A DNA stretch of 64,000 nucleotides, from assembly GCA_003952965.2 (NCBI GenBank), contig CM025849.1, forward strand, positions 32,485,097 through 32,549,096, given 5' to 3'. The notes under the pieces were generated by a model. That model was not told the origin of the DNA. It worked only from the letters and a program-made list of their open reading frames with translations, and ran no database searches. The translations under genes and the position numbers were made by a program. The stretch is from Morella rubra (lineage: Eukaryota; Streptophyta; Magnoliopsida; Fagales; Myricaceae). Shown in pieces: positions 1 to 10,221 of the stretch (its first letter is position 1; each line of letters starts with the position of its first letter).

Positions 1-915
1 GAGAGGTCAAAATCTCTGTAGTCATGTCCATCGTTGTCATCATCATTAATACCAACATTATCTTCATTGTCATTGTAATCTAATGATTGAGGATGTCAAA
101 CCTATAAAGAGATTGGCTTGGCTAGGCACTGGTCCTGGGCATTAGCTCTTCAAGAAACTTCATTTTCTGACTCGAAGTAGAAGCAATTGTTTTGGCATCC
201 ACAGTTGGTAGCTCAACAATTGATTTGCCTTTCGACTCACAAGTTGGCTGTTTTCTTTGTTTAGATATATATATATCCTCCTGTTCAGAGCGGACTAATT
301 TTATTGACAAAATAAATGAGCTTTTGATCTATGTATGGACCATGTTTGTTCATCGACTTGGCTTTTTGTTTCTGTGAAAATTTGCTCTTTTATCAGTATA
401 TACATAAACCCAATTGTATATATATAAACTCCCCTATAATGCGATAAAAAAAAAATATATATTTAAAACGTAATTTACAAAAGGAAAAAATAGTTGTAAA
501 CAGGAGAGGAGAAAAAAAACTAGCTATTAAATATATAGTTAGAGAAATCTTTATAAATTATCTAAAATACTCCTCAACCTGTAATGAAAAGTTGAAAACC
601 TTTTGGTGAAATGAAAGCGCTCCTATAACTCTTTCGAGTCTTAAAAGCTACTGACTTTGCAGTTCATTATTATAGATAGTTGGCGAAAACATTAACATGC
701 TCCAGATTACGTTTGAAGGACCGTGGTATTTGGACTAAAGAAACAACAGAAATAACAGTACGACAGCCATTGCAACTCAAACGAAGCATATGAACGGGTC
801 GATTTTTCTTTTCTTTAACAGGACAACACGCGTCGCATGGGAATCATATACTTCGTTTTACAACATTGTCGAAAGATGCCAAAAAATTGTTTATACAAAT
901 CTAAAATGACTTCAA
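1..915. other. AT-rich intergenic DNA, partly duplicated at 28085-28545
   Basis: I see no gene that I can support here. Positions about 300-745 are closely similar to 28085-28545 (same run of words: GGACCATGTTTGTTCATC, CCCCTATAATGCGATA, AGTTGGCGAAAACATT). In the second place this DNA lies upstream of peptide gene 2, so this stretch is probably the upstream end of another copy of that duplicated unit. The first 120 bases read as an acidic Asp/Asn-rich stretch on the minus strand, which may be a fragment of something cut by the window edge. Confidence 0.5.
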
Positions 916-919
916 AAGG

Positions 920-1600
920 TTTGTTTTAAGAGTAAAGCCTTTAATAGAGGTCATATAGTCGTACATATATATATAACATAAAACACCACCGGATTAACAC
1001 GTGAATCTTGTCTAGGGGTCCATCATGCCCAGAAAAGAAATTTTAGCATATGGAGAGGTCCAAATTACAATATCGAATTATTGTATAGATCTATCAACAT
1101 ACAATATAAACAACAGAAGCCATCCCAAGTACTCCAAGATAGAGCCCAATAACTTGACATTACCATCTGATTCACACTAAAACCAGCGTAAAAAGTGAAA
1201 CTTGCGCTGCTTAGCATAAAATTAACTTACATAACGAGGAGCATGGAAAAGAATTAATGTTGGGGCCAGGATCAATATGATGGATCAAAAATCCATTGCT
1301 ATTTATAAAGAATTAATATTGAAAAAAATATATTTTTCACCCACAAACTACTACTTGTTTTGCACTTTGTATCGTAAACTATCTCTTTGAAAAATTAGAC
1401 CCACAAATTATCTATCCCTAAAATATTGCACGCTCTGCATGATTAAGAGGAATTGTTAGCGGCAGCTGGATTAAGAGAAATTGTTTAATAATTATGATTT
1501 TGGAAGCTATGATAACATTTTATGGGCTTAAATATATTGTTCATTTCTAAATCGTTCGCATCTTTATATATAACAGTCGACTTTGAGATATTAACGCACC
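920..1600 (-). repeat. Flank-only remnant of a peptide-gene unit (gene body absent)
   Basis: Positions 945-1330 match the DNA downstream of peptide genes 3 and 4 (44690-45060, 54715-55075): shared words include CACCACCGGA, GAGGAGCATGGAAAAGAATTAATGTTGGGGCC. Positions 1321-1438 match the left half of the MITE found at 45075-45465. Directly after this, from about 1441, the sequence matches DNA upstream of gene 4 (about 56385-56505: AGAGGAATTGTTTAATAA, ACATTTTATGGGCTTAAATATATTG). The peptide gene that lies between these two flanks elsewhere is missing. Inference: an internal deletion removed it. Confidence 0.6.
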
Positions 1601-1789
1601 CTCAAACCATCTATGACTAAGATGTGGTCGAATGGATAGGTGTGGACCCTTATATAGGATAGATGTGGTGTCACTCGAATTGCTTGAGGTAAGTGGTCCA
1701 ATGGATGGCAGCAAATATTGGAGGAAGGACGCTATCTATTTGCAAGAATTTTGCAAATCATGCTCCCAGCGGCAATATATATATATATA

Positions 1790-2160
1790 TATATATTTTT
1801 GGGTAATTGGTAAGTGTGTTAATTTCCCAAAGTACTGTACAGAAAGAACGTGAGTAGCCCGGGATAAAAAAGGTAAAAGCTCAAGCCCTCCACAAGAGGA
1901 GTATATCAAGATCACTGAGACGATCTAAGTATAAAGCTATAAAAGAAACTCAAGTTTGCAACTGAGGTTGCAAAGCATTATCAGAGATGTGCCAATTCCA
2001 TATAAGCTTAAGATTGGTGTTAGACCTTCCAACGCTACTAAGGATACCTATCCTTGCCATGACTACACAAGTGATATCAGAAATGACAAGGTATAGGCGT
2101 CTCGATGCTCCAATAAAAACTCCATTAATTTTTTCCAGACGCTTAAACGGGTCGATCATT
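1790..2160 (-). mobile_element. L1-type LINE 3' fragment
   Basis: The plus strand begins TTTTTGGGTAATTGGTAAGTGTGTTAATTTCCC, a sequence also seen at 5655, 28630 and 29427; in reverse it reads as the AATACACTTACC tail of a LINE running on the minus strand. The upstream minus-strand frame (1950-2159) ends in a segment like the C-terminal end of plant L1 ORF2 proteins. Short, old and 5'-truncated. A (TA)n run at 1775-1794 abuts the tail. Confidence 0.5.
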
Positions 2161-2556
2161 TCCTTTCTTTAACTGGACAACGTCACATGGGAATCATATA
2201 CCTCTCGTTTTACAAAATTGTCGAAAGATGCCAAAAAAATTGTTTATACAAATCTAAAATTACTTCAAAATTTTCTTGCCGCGATGTGTATATATAATAG
2301 TCTTCAAGTAAATAGACTTTCGGGAATATATGTTAAAATAAGCTCTGATTAGAGTATGCTAATCATAATGAAATACATAACGCATGAGTACTCTTTGAGC
2401 ATTTGAGACATCATAAAAACAAAAAAGACAAACAAACAAAAATGTGAGAAAAAAATAAAAAAATGTTCTAATATTTGAGTAAAGAGGTTTGCTTTAAGAG
2501 TAAGCCTTTAATAGAGGTTGTGTGGACGCTTAATAAATTGCAACGTGGGAACAAGA

Positions 2557-3838
2557 ATAAACGACAAATCAAAATCTGTCACCAAATATGTCGTTCGCCC
2601 ACTATTATGTTATGTGTGAACCAATATAGAATATAAACGTCAGAATGGGAATAAACCTGGGCACGTTTCTACATGCGTGCACACAAATTTCGTCAATGAT
2701 ACCGCGCAAACGTACGTATGTTGATGCATTCAGACAGTATTTTATTTATATTAATATCTATGAAATTTATTTAACTATACATTTAAAAATAAATCGCATA
2801 TGATACTCAAAGAATTATATTTAATCATCATGATAATAACAAATTGTTTGCAAATACTTAATCATGACAGTAATAAATAAAATACATAGTCAAAATCAAC
2901 ATTTAAAAAGATATAATGTACCAAAATCTCCGTCAAGGCTCCAATGTGATGTAAGTTGCCATAGTTACTCTATCATCTGCTCAGGCATTAATTGTAGCCT
3001 TTATTCTTGCTCCTCTTGTTGTTTCCACTACTGCTATACTCTCGCATCGTCCTCTCCATTTCTGCTTGCCTGACAAATAGCACATCATATAATTCATTCT
3101 ATCTACCCTTCATTTGCTCTATCTCTAATCTAGGCAGTCCAATCTCAGGACAGATCAGCAACGACACTGAAGATAATGATCCAACTGACCATACTGAACA
3201 GTCTAAATCTCGCATATAACCTACTTTGTCTCCAAGACCTCGGTAAAAATCTTAATTTTTGTAATTGTAGTGTCTCCATCTTTTTCCTACAAGTTAAAAG
3301 AACAAAGTGAAATTAATATATGAAGCATTAAATTTTACGAATGCATAATATAACTTTACAACTCAAATTTGTCCTGATCAAATTCTAAATCTCATACGGT
3401 TACAAAATCTTCCAGAACCTTCAGTCATTCAAACAGTTACAAAGAGTCCGGACATTAACAAGCAGTGTAAGTCTCAATCGTGCAACGCGAAAGCAAACGA
3501 TGTGCAAAAACAATGGTTTGTCTCTTCCGAATCTCTTTGTGCCGTCAGGACATGATACAACTATTTAGCATTGTCTTTTGCATCAAACGCGTGTCAACCA
3601 TGCAAGTACTCCTTTAGGGTCCGAAAAATTATGCAAGACATCGAGACATTTTTCCAAGTTTCATGAAATTTGCAAATGCATCACATTTGTGTGACGATTA
3701 GGATTTTTACCCGAAAGTCATGCTGAGAGGATATAAGTAGGTCTGAATGGTTTGTAAAAAAATTTGATGAATTTAATAGTCACAAATTTGTAACGGTTGG
3801 TTGTTCGTCACCCAAAATTTTATCAAGCCGCTTTTTAA
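2557..3838. repeat. Dispersed repeat R1, copy A (second copy 15810-17896)
   Basis: About 1.28 kb is shared with 15810-17896, beginning near AATCAAAATCTG and ending near the words TTGTCACCCAAAAT and TTTTTAATA. No coding sequence is convincing. Copy B carries an 818-bp insertion that copy A lacks (empty site near 3112, CTTCATTTGCT/CTATCTCTAATC). Its class is unknown; it may be part of a long terminal repeat. The right edge abuts the duplicated unit that holds peptide gene 1. Confidence 0.6.
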
Positions 3839-5655
3839 TAAGAACGAGGAGCATGAAAGCAGTTAATGTAGGGACTTACAAAAGAAATAACTAATAGTTG
3901 ATAAACCTTCCACTGCTATTGCACTCAAATTCCAAGTTTTTCACCACTTGTACCATATATGCAGTGAATATAAACAAAAGAGTTGAAAGGATAAAAAAAT
4001 AAATCCTAATTTATTGCACAAGTGTATGTTGTGCATACTTATATTGGCATTTGCATTTGTGTACCTTACAGAGAGAGAGAGAGAGAGAAGGCATGGAGAA
4101 TTTTTGTTTACCAAGTCTCTAAGCTCATCGATTCCTTTGATACATAGTTGACATGATCTCAATCCTTCTTGATCTTATTTTCAAAACATTCTAGTAAACA
4201 AATTCCATCATCAAAGCTGGGAACTTTTGATCCTGGGATGCAGTATTTTATGCACTTGATGGCACTCTTTAAAATTGCAGGGTCAATCTCTCTAATATGG
4301 CGTGGGAGCTCATGAACGCAGTTGAAGAAATGACTAAAAGCACATTTCTTAAAGGCGTAGCCTACTTCCTTTCCATGCAGTCCTGTACATTTTTCACGGA
4401 TGCTTGCAAGGCAATCATATAACGACTCATGTTGTGTAGTAGAGGAAGGAATCAAGCCGCCGGAGCCGCGACCCGTGTGAGGGGGTTCAAATTTTTTTGG
4501 TACAAATACAGCTTGCACTTCAGAGACTACGAGGATAATCAACATAATTACCACCCTCGCCTTCATTTCTTCTTGTCTAAGACTTAATTCTCATGTGGGA
4601 GTTAAATACCGGAACAATTTTATTAAATAATTAAACCCTTCAGTCGTCATTGCAATTGATAGCTTCACATTATTGAAACCAACACATCTTAGATTGTTAG
4701 TGGCCGGATTTATTCTTCATAAATAGACTTCTTACAAAATCTTGGAAATGGACTTATTTAAATGGAATTTTTTAAGAATTATGTCTTTTGGAAAGATGAT
4801 AAGATTTATGTGCTTAAATATATTGTTCACTTGTAACTTTTGGGAATCGATAGTTTCAAAGTGCATGTAATATGTCAAAATGGAAAGTTTAAAGGGGTAC
4901 GAAGTAGAATTGACCTACCGGTTCATGAACGAAAGATGGATTCAACCTAATTTTTATAAACAACTTATAGTTCAACTCCTCTCCGCCGTAGACTCTTTGC
5001 TAGGGTTGGAGGATTTTTTAGTCTTTGAAATGACGATATTTCCCTCACAAAAATATTACCGCTAAAAAATTTGTGAAATAAAATCGTTATTTTTTGTGCC
5101 AAAAAGTCACTCACAGTTAAAGTTAATTGAAAATTTAATGAAGACGGGTGTCAAATATTTGCAATTAATAGGTAGTTGATGCAATGTGAAAAAAAAAAAA
5201 AAAATAGTATTAATCGGTTACCATGTTTTGAGCCACAAACAGAAGGACCTTTTTTTTAATAATTCTACAAAACCAAAGGATCACCTATATATGTTAAATT
5301 TCAAAGCTAGACTACTTTTGAAATGGAGCTAGTCATAAGAATTTTGTCGTGGATATGAGTGTAGATTATAAGAATCAAAACGTCTAAATAATTACTCCGT
5401 GTTGTACTGTGGATTAGAATTTGAGGTTAAGATGGATAAAAAGCCGTCATGAACATGAAGTAATTAAGCTCTTGAAGTGTCATAGTTATGAGCTCGAAAG
5501 GTTGGATTATATATTATGGAAGGTAAACGACTAATTATATATATACTTCAAGGAAAGTAGTAAAAACTATTGATTGATTTATTCTTTAATAAACCCTTTT
5601 ATATATATTAGCGTCATTGAAAGGCCTGACACTGTTGAAATAGAGTTTTATTTTC
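3836..5655 (-). repeat. Duplicated unit I holding peptide gene 1 (paralogous to 26340-28080)
   Basis: The sequence from GAACGAGGAGCATGAAA through the gene to the AGGCCTGACA...GTTGAAATAGA words near 5620-5645 is repeated with moderate divergence at 26340-28080. The match includes both flanks of the peptide gene, so this is a segmental duplication and not a spread of the coding sequence alone. A short (GA)n run lies at 4072-4089, about 70 bp past the stop codon; the sequence after it (GGCATGGAGAATTTTTGTTTACC) recurs at 31772, 45728 and 55612. Confidence 0.75.
4159..4566 (-). CDS. Secreted eight-cysteine peptide, gene 1 (looks whole)
   Basis: Single-exon frame of 135 residues. Residues 1-19 (MKARVVIMLIILVVSEVQA) form a clear signal peptide, so the product should enter the secretory pathway. 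A Pro/Gly/Ser-rich linker follows, then a domain with eight cysteines spaced C-x7-C-x14-C-x7-C-x21-C-x3-C-x13-C-x3-C. The last four cysteines have the C-x3-C...C-x3-C spacing of alpha-hairpinin-type plant peptides. I do not recognise the whole family; thionin-like or hairpinin-like defence peptide is an inference from size, signal peptide and cysteine spacing. It has minus-strand paralogues at 10063-13710, 27010, 45797 and 55659. The start chosen is the only Met before the hydrophobic core. No introns are evident. Expression is unproven. Confidence 0.72.
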   Translation of the reverse strand: MKARVVIMLIILVVSEVQAVFVPKKFEPPHTGRGSGGLIPSSTTQHESLYDCLASIREKCTGLHGKEVGYAFKKCAFSHFFNCVHELPRHIREIDPAILKSAIKCIKYCIPGSKVPSFDDGICLLECFENKIKKD

Positions 5656-5905
5656 TTTTATTTTTGGGTAACTGGTAAGTACTGTACAACGATATTGGGC
5701 TAGCAAAATCTGAAAAGAAACAAAACTTAAACATGTTATACAGTTGTTCAATCGGGTGCCAATTACATGTCATGCCAAATAGTGCCAAATGAACGAAAAA
5801 CTCCCGCATGACAGCCGTCCGCCCCCTTTTAAGGTAATTGGTAAATGTATTAATAATTTCCCAAACTCTAGCTCTACAAAAAATGGACTTAGCCCATAGG
5901 TAAAA
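5655..5905 (-). mobile_element. LINE tail fragments
   Basis: Two overlapping copies of the TTTTTGGGTAACTGGTAAGT / AAGGTAATTGGTAAATGTATTAAT word are present near 5663 and 5832, the same tail seen in the LINE pieces at 1796 and 29427. The part at 5690-5790 is also similar to 47380-47500 (ATACAGT.GTTCAATC.GGTGCCAATT). Fragmentary. Confidence 0.4.
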
Positions 5906-6137
5906 GAAGAGAGAAAGGCACACTAAGAACTAATAAACACCAAGATATTAAAGACAGAGCGTACGTATATAGTATCATTCTAATGCTGCAAAAGTGTCAT
6001 TAATCCTCAGTATTCAATTATTTAAATTGTAGAAAATATATCTATATAACTTTATGACAAGTCCGTTATGTCTGATGATATATGCAAGTATATGTATCTA
6101 AATGTTTCCAACGCTCATGAATTGTTATTGATGTGTA

Positions 6138-6425
6138 CACTACAACAGTTTTGATTTTTTGGGACGGAAAAATCCGTCCTAAAAATTTGAGAAACCGTTC
6201 CACCAGCCTTCCAATAACCCAGTCCCAATAACTTTTTTCAAACGGAATTTGCCAATCCATCCCAAAACTTTCTAGACATTTTGGGACGGATTTGTCTTTC
6301 CCCTATGTCGTTACAAACCGTTCGAATTTTGAGATTCCATCCCAAAAATTCATGTTCGACAGGTTTGACAATTCCAGTCCAGATTTTGGGACGAAAAATA
6401 AAGTCTGTCCCACAAGTGCATTAAA
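6138..6425. mobile_element. Possible one-ended CACTA-type MITE
   Basis: It starts CACTACAACAGTTTTG, the same terminal word that closes the complete small element at 8955-9272 (in reverse complement). It then shows alternating TTTTGGGACGGA / TCCGTCCCAAAA words typical of subterminal repeats. I do not find the matching right end; the repeats stop near 6415. Probably truncated. Confidence 0.45.
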
Positions 6426-6429
6426 ACAG

Positions 6430-7784
6430 TAAAATGATTCTGGCAAGACGGTAGAAGTGCATACGTTCAAACGAATTAATGTTACTGTTATTGGTTGCAT
6501 GCAAGACGCTCTTCAATTCTTTGTTAGCGTGTTTTAATATGCCCGATAATATTTTATTAAAACATTAATAATAGACGGTATTCAATCACATTGCAAAAAA
6601 AAAAAAAAAAAAAAATAGGATTCAAAAACTAACGTTTCATTTTTTACAACAAAATACATAAATGTATTTTGAAATCCTCAAAATTCGATAAAGCTCCTAG
6701 CTCACTCGTTATTGTCACCAATTCTATGTAATCCTTGTTTTTAAGTGCTAATCTGAACAAATTAAACTTTTCACATATGATTAGTTATCAAACAATTTTC
6801 AGAAAGCATTCGAACGGTTATCAAACAACATTCAAGTAGTTGTTTACAATATACGGAGGACTATCATGAATGGACCGAAAATTCTTAAGAAATTAATTTA
6901 GAGATCAGAGAAGAAGTATATATATCCATGCGTATTTGCATGTTGTATGTAAAAGAAGAGGAAAAAAAAAAGTCCAAGGAAGAAGTAATTACAAACCTTG
7001 AACAGTACACCCAGATCATGGCCACTGATTAATTGAGGATATGCTAGCTTGGTCAAATTAGCAGTCCATAGGAGAGCCTATAGTCGTTAACCCATTAAGT
7101 TTTGTTTTAATAAATGCCTTTTGATTAGGTACAAAGGGTTTTGGAGTTTGGCAACTGTGAAATGGAACAATTGAAAGAAATTACTGCTTTAAAAGGAGTA
7201 ATTAAAATGCAATTAGTCGAAAGGGACTTCTAGAAACGTCCATTTATAGTTGAGGAAAACAAAAACGTATTAAAAAATCTAAAAGTTATTTCACCAACCG
7301 GGACTCATTTAAAATAAGCAAAAATATGACGAGGTAGAACGGCCTTAAATATATGCTTCCTTCTAATAAACTACTGAGCTGTTGCCGAACCGTAATTTAG
7401 TGAAATAAAGTATTTTTTTTTTTGTTTTATTTTTTCCTTTTGAGAGTAACGCCCTTAAATTAAAACCTTAAACGTACATTTCTATTCACATTCATATCGA
7501 CCCATATATGCCTTACAAATTTTGCAGTCTTTGTGACATGTGATTGGCAAATTCTATTTGATTTGCACAACTCTCTATTAATTTGGACGCTCAACAAAGG
7601 AGGTATTAGCACTTGAATTGTAATACCACTTATCGACAAAGTTTAAGATATTGTTCGAAAGTGGTATATTTATTATTTGAATATATTTTTTAATAATAGT
7701 GAATAAATAAATTTCCTATATGACATGTTGCGAATAGGCAGTCGATTTTTGAGAGAACCAAAATATAATTGTATTATTTTCTTT
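6430..7784. other. AT-rich intergenic DNA
   Basis: I see no gene, RNA or element that I can support. There is an A-tract at 6595-6616. Confidence 0.5.
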
Positions 7785-7793
7785 TAAGAACTA

Positions 7794-8811
7794 GGAAAAT
7801 TAGTAATATGGTCACTAGGTTTATACCTCGCTGACGATTTAGTCATTAGGTTTCATTTTTTTTACTTTATGGTCAAGGAGTCCATACCCGTGTGACGATT
7901 AGGTCCTACCGTCCATGTTCAATCAATTCATTTAACAGAATCTCATACCACGTCAGCATTTAAACATGTCAGCTCCAAGTCACCCGAAATAATCAAAACT
8001 CACCGTTTAAATCATACAATACAGCAGACCATATGCTCCTCATTCCTCCACGCACAGTTTCATTAAAGGCTGGCCTTCTTTCTTCTCAAATCACACAGCA
8101 AAAACCAAATTCTCCTTCACACGAGCATTTTTTCCCTTTTTGCAAACCCTAGACAAAGAGGGGAACAATTTCTTGACTTTGACAAGAGGAACTTTCTTCT
8201 GTACTTTAACAATGTCTGAGGGAAGGTTAGGATTTGTGTTTGGGTTATTCACTTTTTTGTTTTTGCAATGTTCAGATCTATCCCCAACTGATATGCTTTG
8301 TTTCCATGCTCTTTCGTTGAATTGCTTTGCGGTTTTGCGGATTTGGTTTTTTCAATGTTCGGATCTATCCCCAGCTGAATTATGTCTATGATTTATTTTG
8401 TTTCAATTCTTCATTTGCCTAAGAAAGAGGCAGAAATGAGTGTGTATGGCATGCGACTAACTTGCTGCAAGGTGGTGAAGGCTGTAAATTTTGAGGCTAG
8501 AATTTGGTTTCTATTTGTTTGAAGTAAAACATTGTGCTTCAGCGGTTTACTTTCCACCTCAATGTGTTGTTTGTCGTTTAGCATGGGGGGCTTGAATTTA
8601 CATTACAAAACGCAACGTTTTGTTTAATGATAATCTTACGTGTTAATCTATATAATGTGTGGAGCTGACGTGTTTAAATGCTGGTGTGGCATGGGATTAC
8701 GTTAAATGGATTGACAAAATATGGTTGGTAGGACCCAATCGTCACACAGGTATGAACTCAATGATCATGAAGTAAAAAAATAAAACCTAGTGACCATATT
8801 GCCAATTTCCC
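7794..8811. mobile_element. Non-autonomous Mutator-like element (MULE), 1018 bp
   Basis: Long terminal inverted repeats of roughly 180 bp: the left end begins GGAAAATTAGTAATATGGTCAC, and the right end in reverse begins GGGAAATTGGCAATATGGTCAC. The element is flanked on both sides by the 9-bp direct repeat TAAGAACTA (7785-7793 and 8812-8820), which is diagnostic for Mutator insertion. The 0.65 kb interior has no transposase. It contains a TTTGCAAACCCTAGACAAAGAGG stretch and a short frame (8211-8391) that resemble the 5' end of a plant gene, with two copies of a TTCAATGTTC.GATCTATCCCCA word (about 8266 and 8353). It may be a captured host 5' region, but I do not recognise the gene. Confidence 0.85.
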
Positions 8812-8954
8812 TAAGAACTATATATATATTGACAGCTGTGTTCAGTAGACCTTTTGCGATAATTTGAGCAAGTAGAGACAAATTAGAAAGAAGGGCATTT
8901 TGTGCAATAGCACCTCATAAAAAAAATAAAAATATTGGAAGGCAATTTGAGATT

Positions 8955-9272
8955 CACTGCAACAATTTTGTTCTACAATGACGAACTTTTCAGCAGCGAA
9001 ATCCATTTCGTTGCTAAAAATACATCTTTAGCGACGAAAATATTGGTTCGTCGCTAAAGATAACTTTTAGCTATTAATATCAAACAGATTTTCTTGTTCG
9101 AATAAATATACTTAGTGACAATTTTAAATTTTCATTGCAAATAAGCATCTATGACGGGTCTACAACGTCGAAATTGAGACAATTTTTTTTCGTCGCTGAT
9201 AAGCTTTTGCAACGAAAATAGAATTTTTAGTGACGAAAAATTTCACTACTGAAGACCAAAACTGTTGTAGTG
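8955..9272. mobile_element. Small CACTA-type MITE, 318 bp
   Basis: Ends are CACTGCAACAATTTTG and, in reverse complement, CACTACAACAGTTTTG (14 of 16 identical). A 3-bp target duplication ATT lies on each side (8952-8954 and 9273-9275). The interior has GCGACGAA / TTCGTCGCTAAA words in both orientations. No coding capacity. The 5' CACT end and 3-bp duplication fit the CACTA superfamily. Confidence 0.75.
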
Positions 9273-9386
9273 ATTGCAGCAAAACTTTTTTTTGGGTAAC
9301 TATTGTGGCAAACCTTCACTATGCAACTACGTCTTACCATTTTTAAAAAGAAAAAAAATCCAAACATCGATAACCAAATTAATAAG

Positions 9387-9832
9387 ATTAGAGAAATTTT
9401 ATTTTTAGTCCTCATTTTTACCTCCTTTTACTAAGTCATGATCAATGGATTTTGAAAATTCAAATTTGAATCACAGAATTTTTAACGTCTGCAAAAAATT
9501 GGTTCTTTCTGTCACCAAGTCGGGAGCGGTAGCCCCCCTAACGGCAGAACCTCACATACGTCAACTCCCATATCCTCTTTTCGTGAGTCACCTCCTCTCT
9601 CTCTCTCTCCATGTGTTTCAACATATTCGCCATGGCAGTGTTGTCATAGAGCTTCCCTCCATGGCCCGGTTGCCCCCCGGTTGCCCAGTAGCCTTGATCA
9701 CCAGCAACAACGGGCACCTTTCCGCGTAATATGCCCTATTCCCATTGGGCGATGCCTACCCTCCATGTCTCCAACATTACTTATTTAATAAAAGGGGTTA
9801 AAACTTTGGGATTAAAAATGAATTTTTCTATA
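9387..9832. repeat. Possible palindromic element
   Basis: The left edge (AGAGAAATTTTATTTTTAGTCC) and right edge (in reverse, ATAGAAAAATTCATTTTTAATCC) are imperfect inverted repeats. I could not find a target duplication. The GC-rich centre (9520-9740) has an open frame of 94 codons that I do not recognise. Confidence 0.3.
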
Positions 9833-10221
9833 AAATAATCATGATTACAACTCCAAATAACAGCACGCATGAGAACAACCTAGCCTTTGTGTTGGGGAGA
9901 TGGGAATAAACAAAATCGATGTTGCATCATGATATAAGAAAATATATATAGACTTTTATGACAGGTAAAAACATTAGGATTAGGGAGGCTATTTTGAATA
10001 AAAGCAAACCAAGAACTATATATAAATATAACAAAAACGAAAGAAAACTTACATAGAGGATATTAATTCAAGAAATTGAAAGCAAACCATCTTCGAAAAC
10101 ATTTATCTATGCACTTTTTGGCTTTGGCGTAAGCTTTCTCATCTTTACTACCTTTACCATGCAGTCGATGCTTAAACATGCACTGAAAGAAATGACTAAT
10201 AACACAATCACTAAACTCAAT

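Noticed and set aside
9445-9729. 94-codon frame as a small gene
   Set aside because: GC-rich low-complexity stretch within a possible palindromic element, with no signal peptide or domain.
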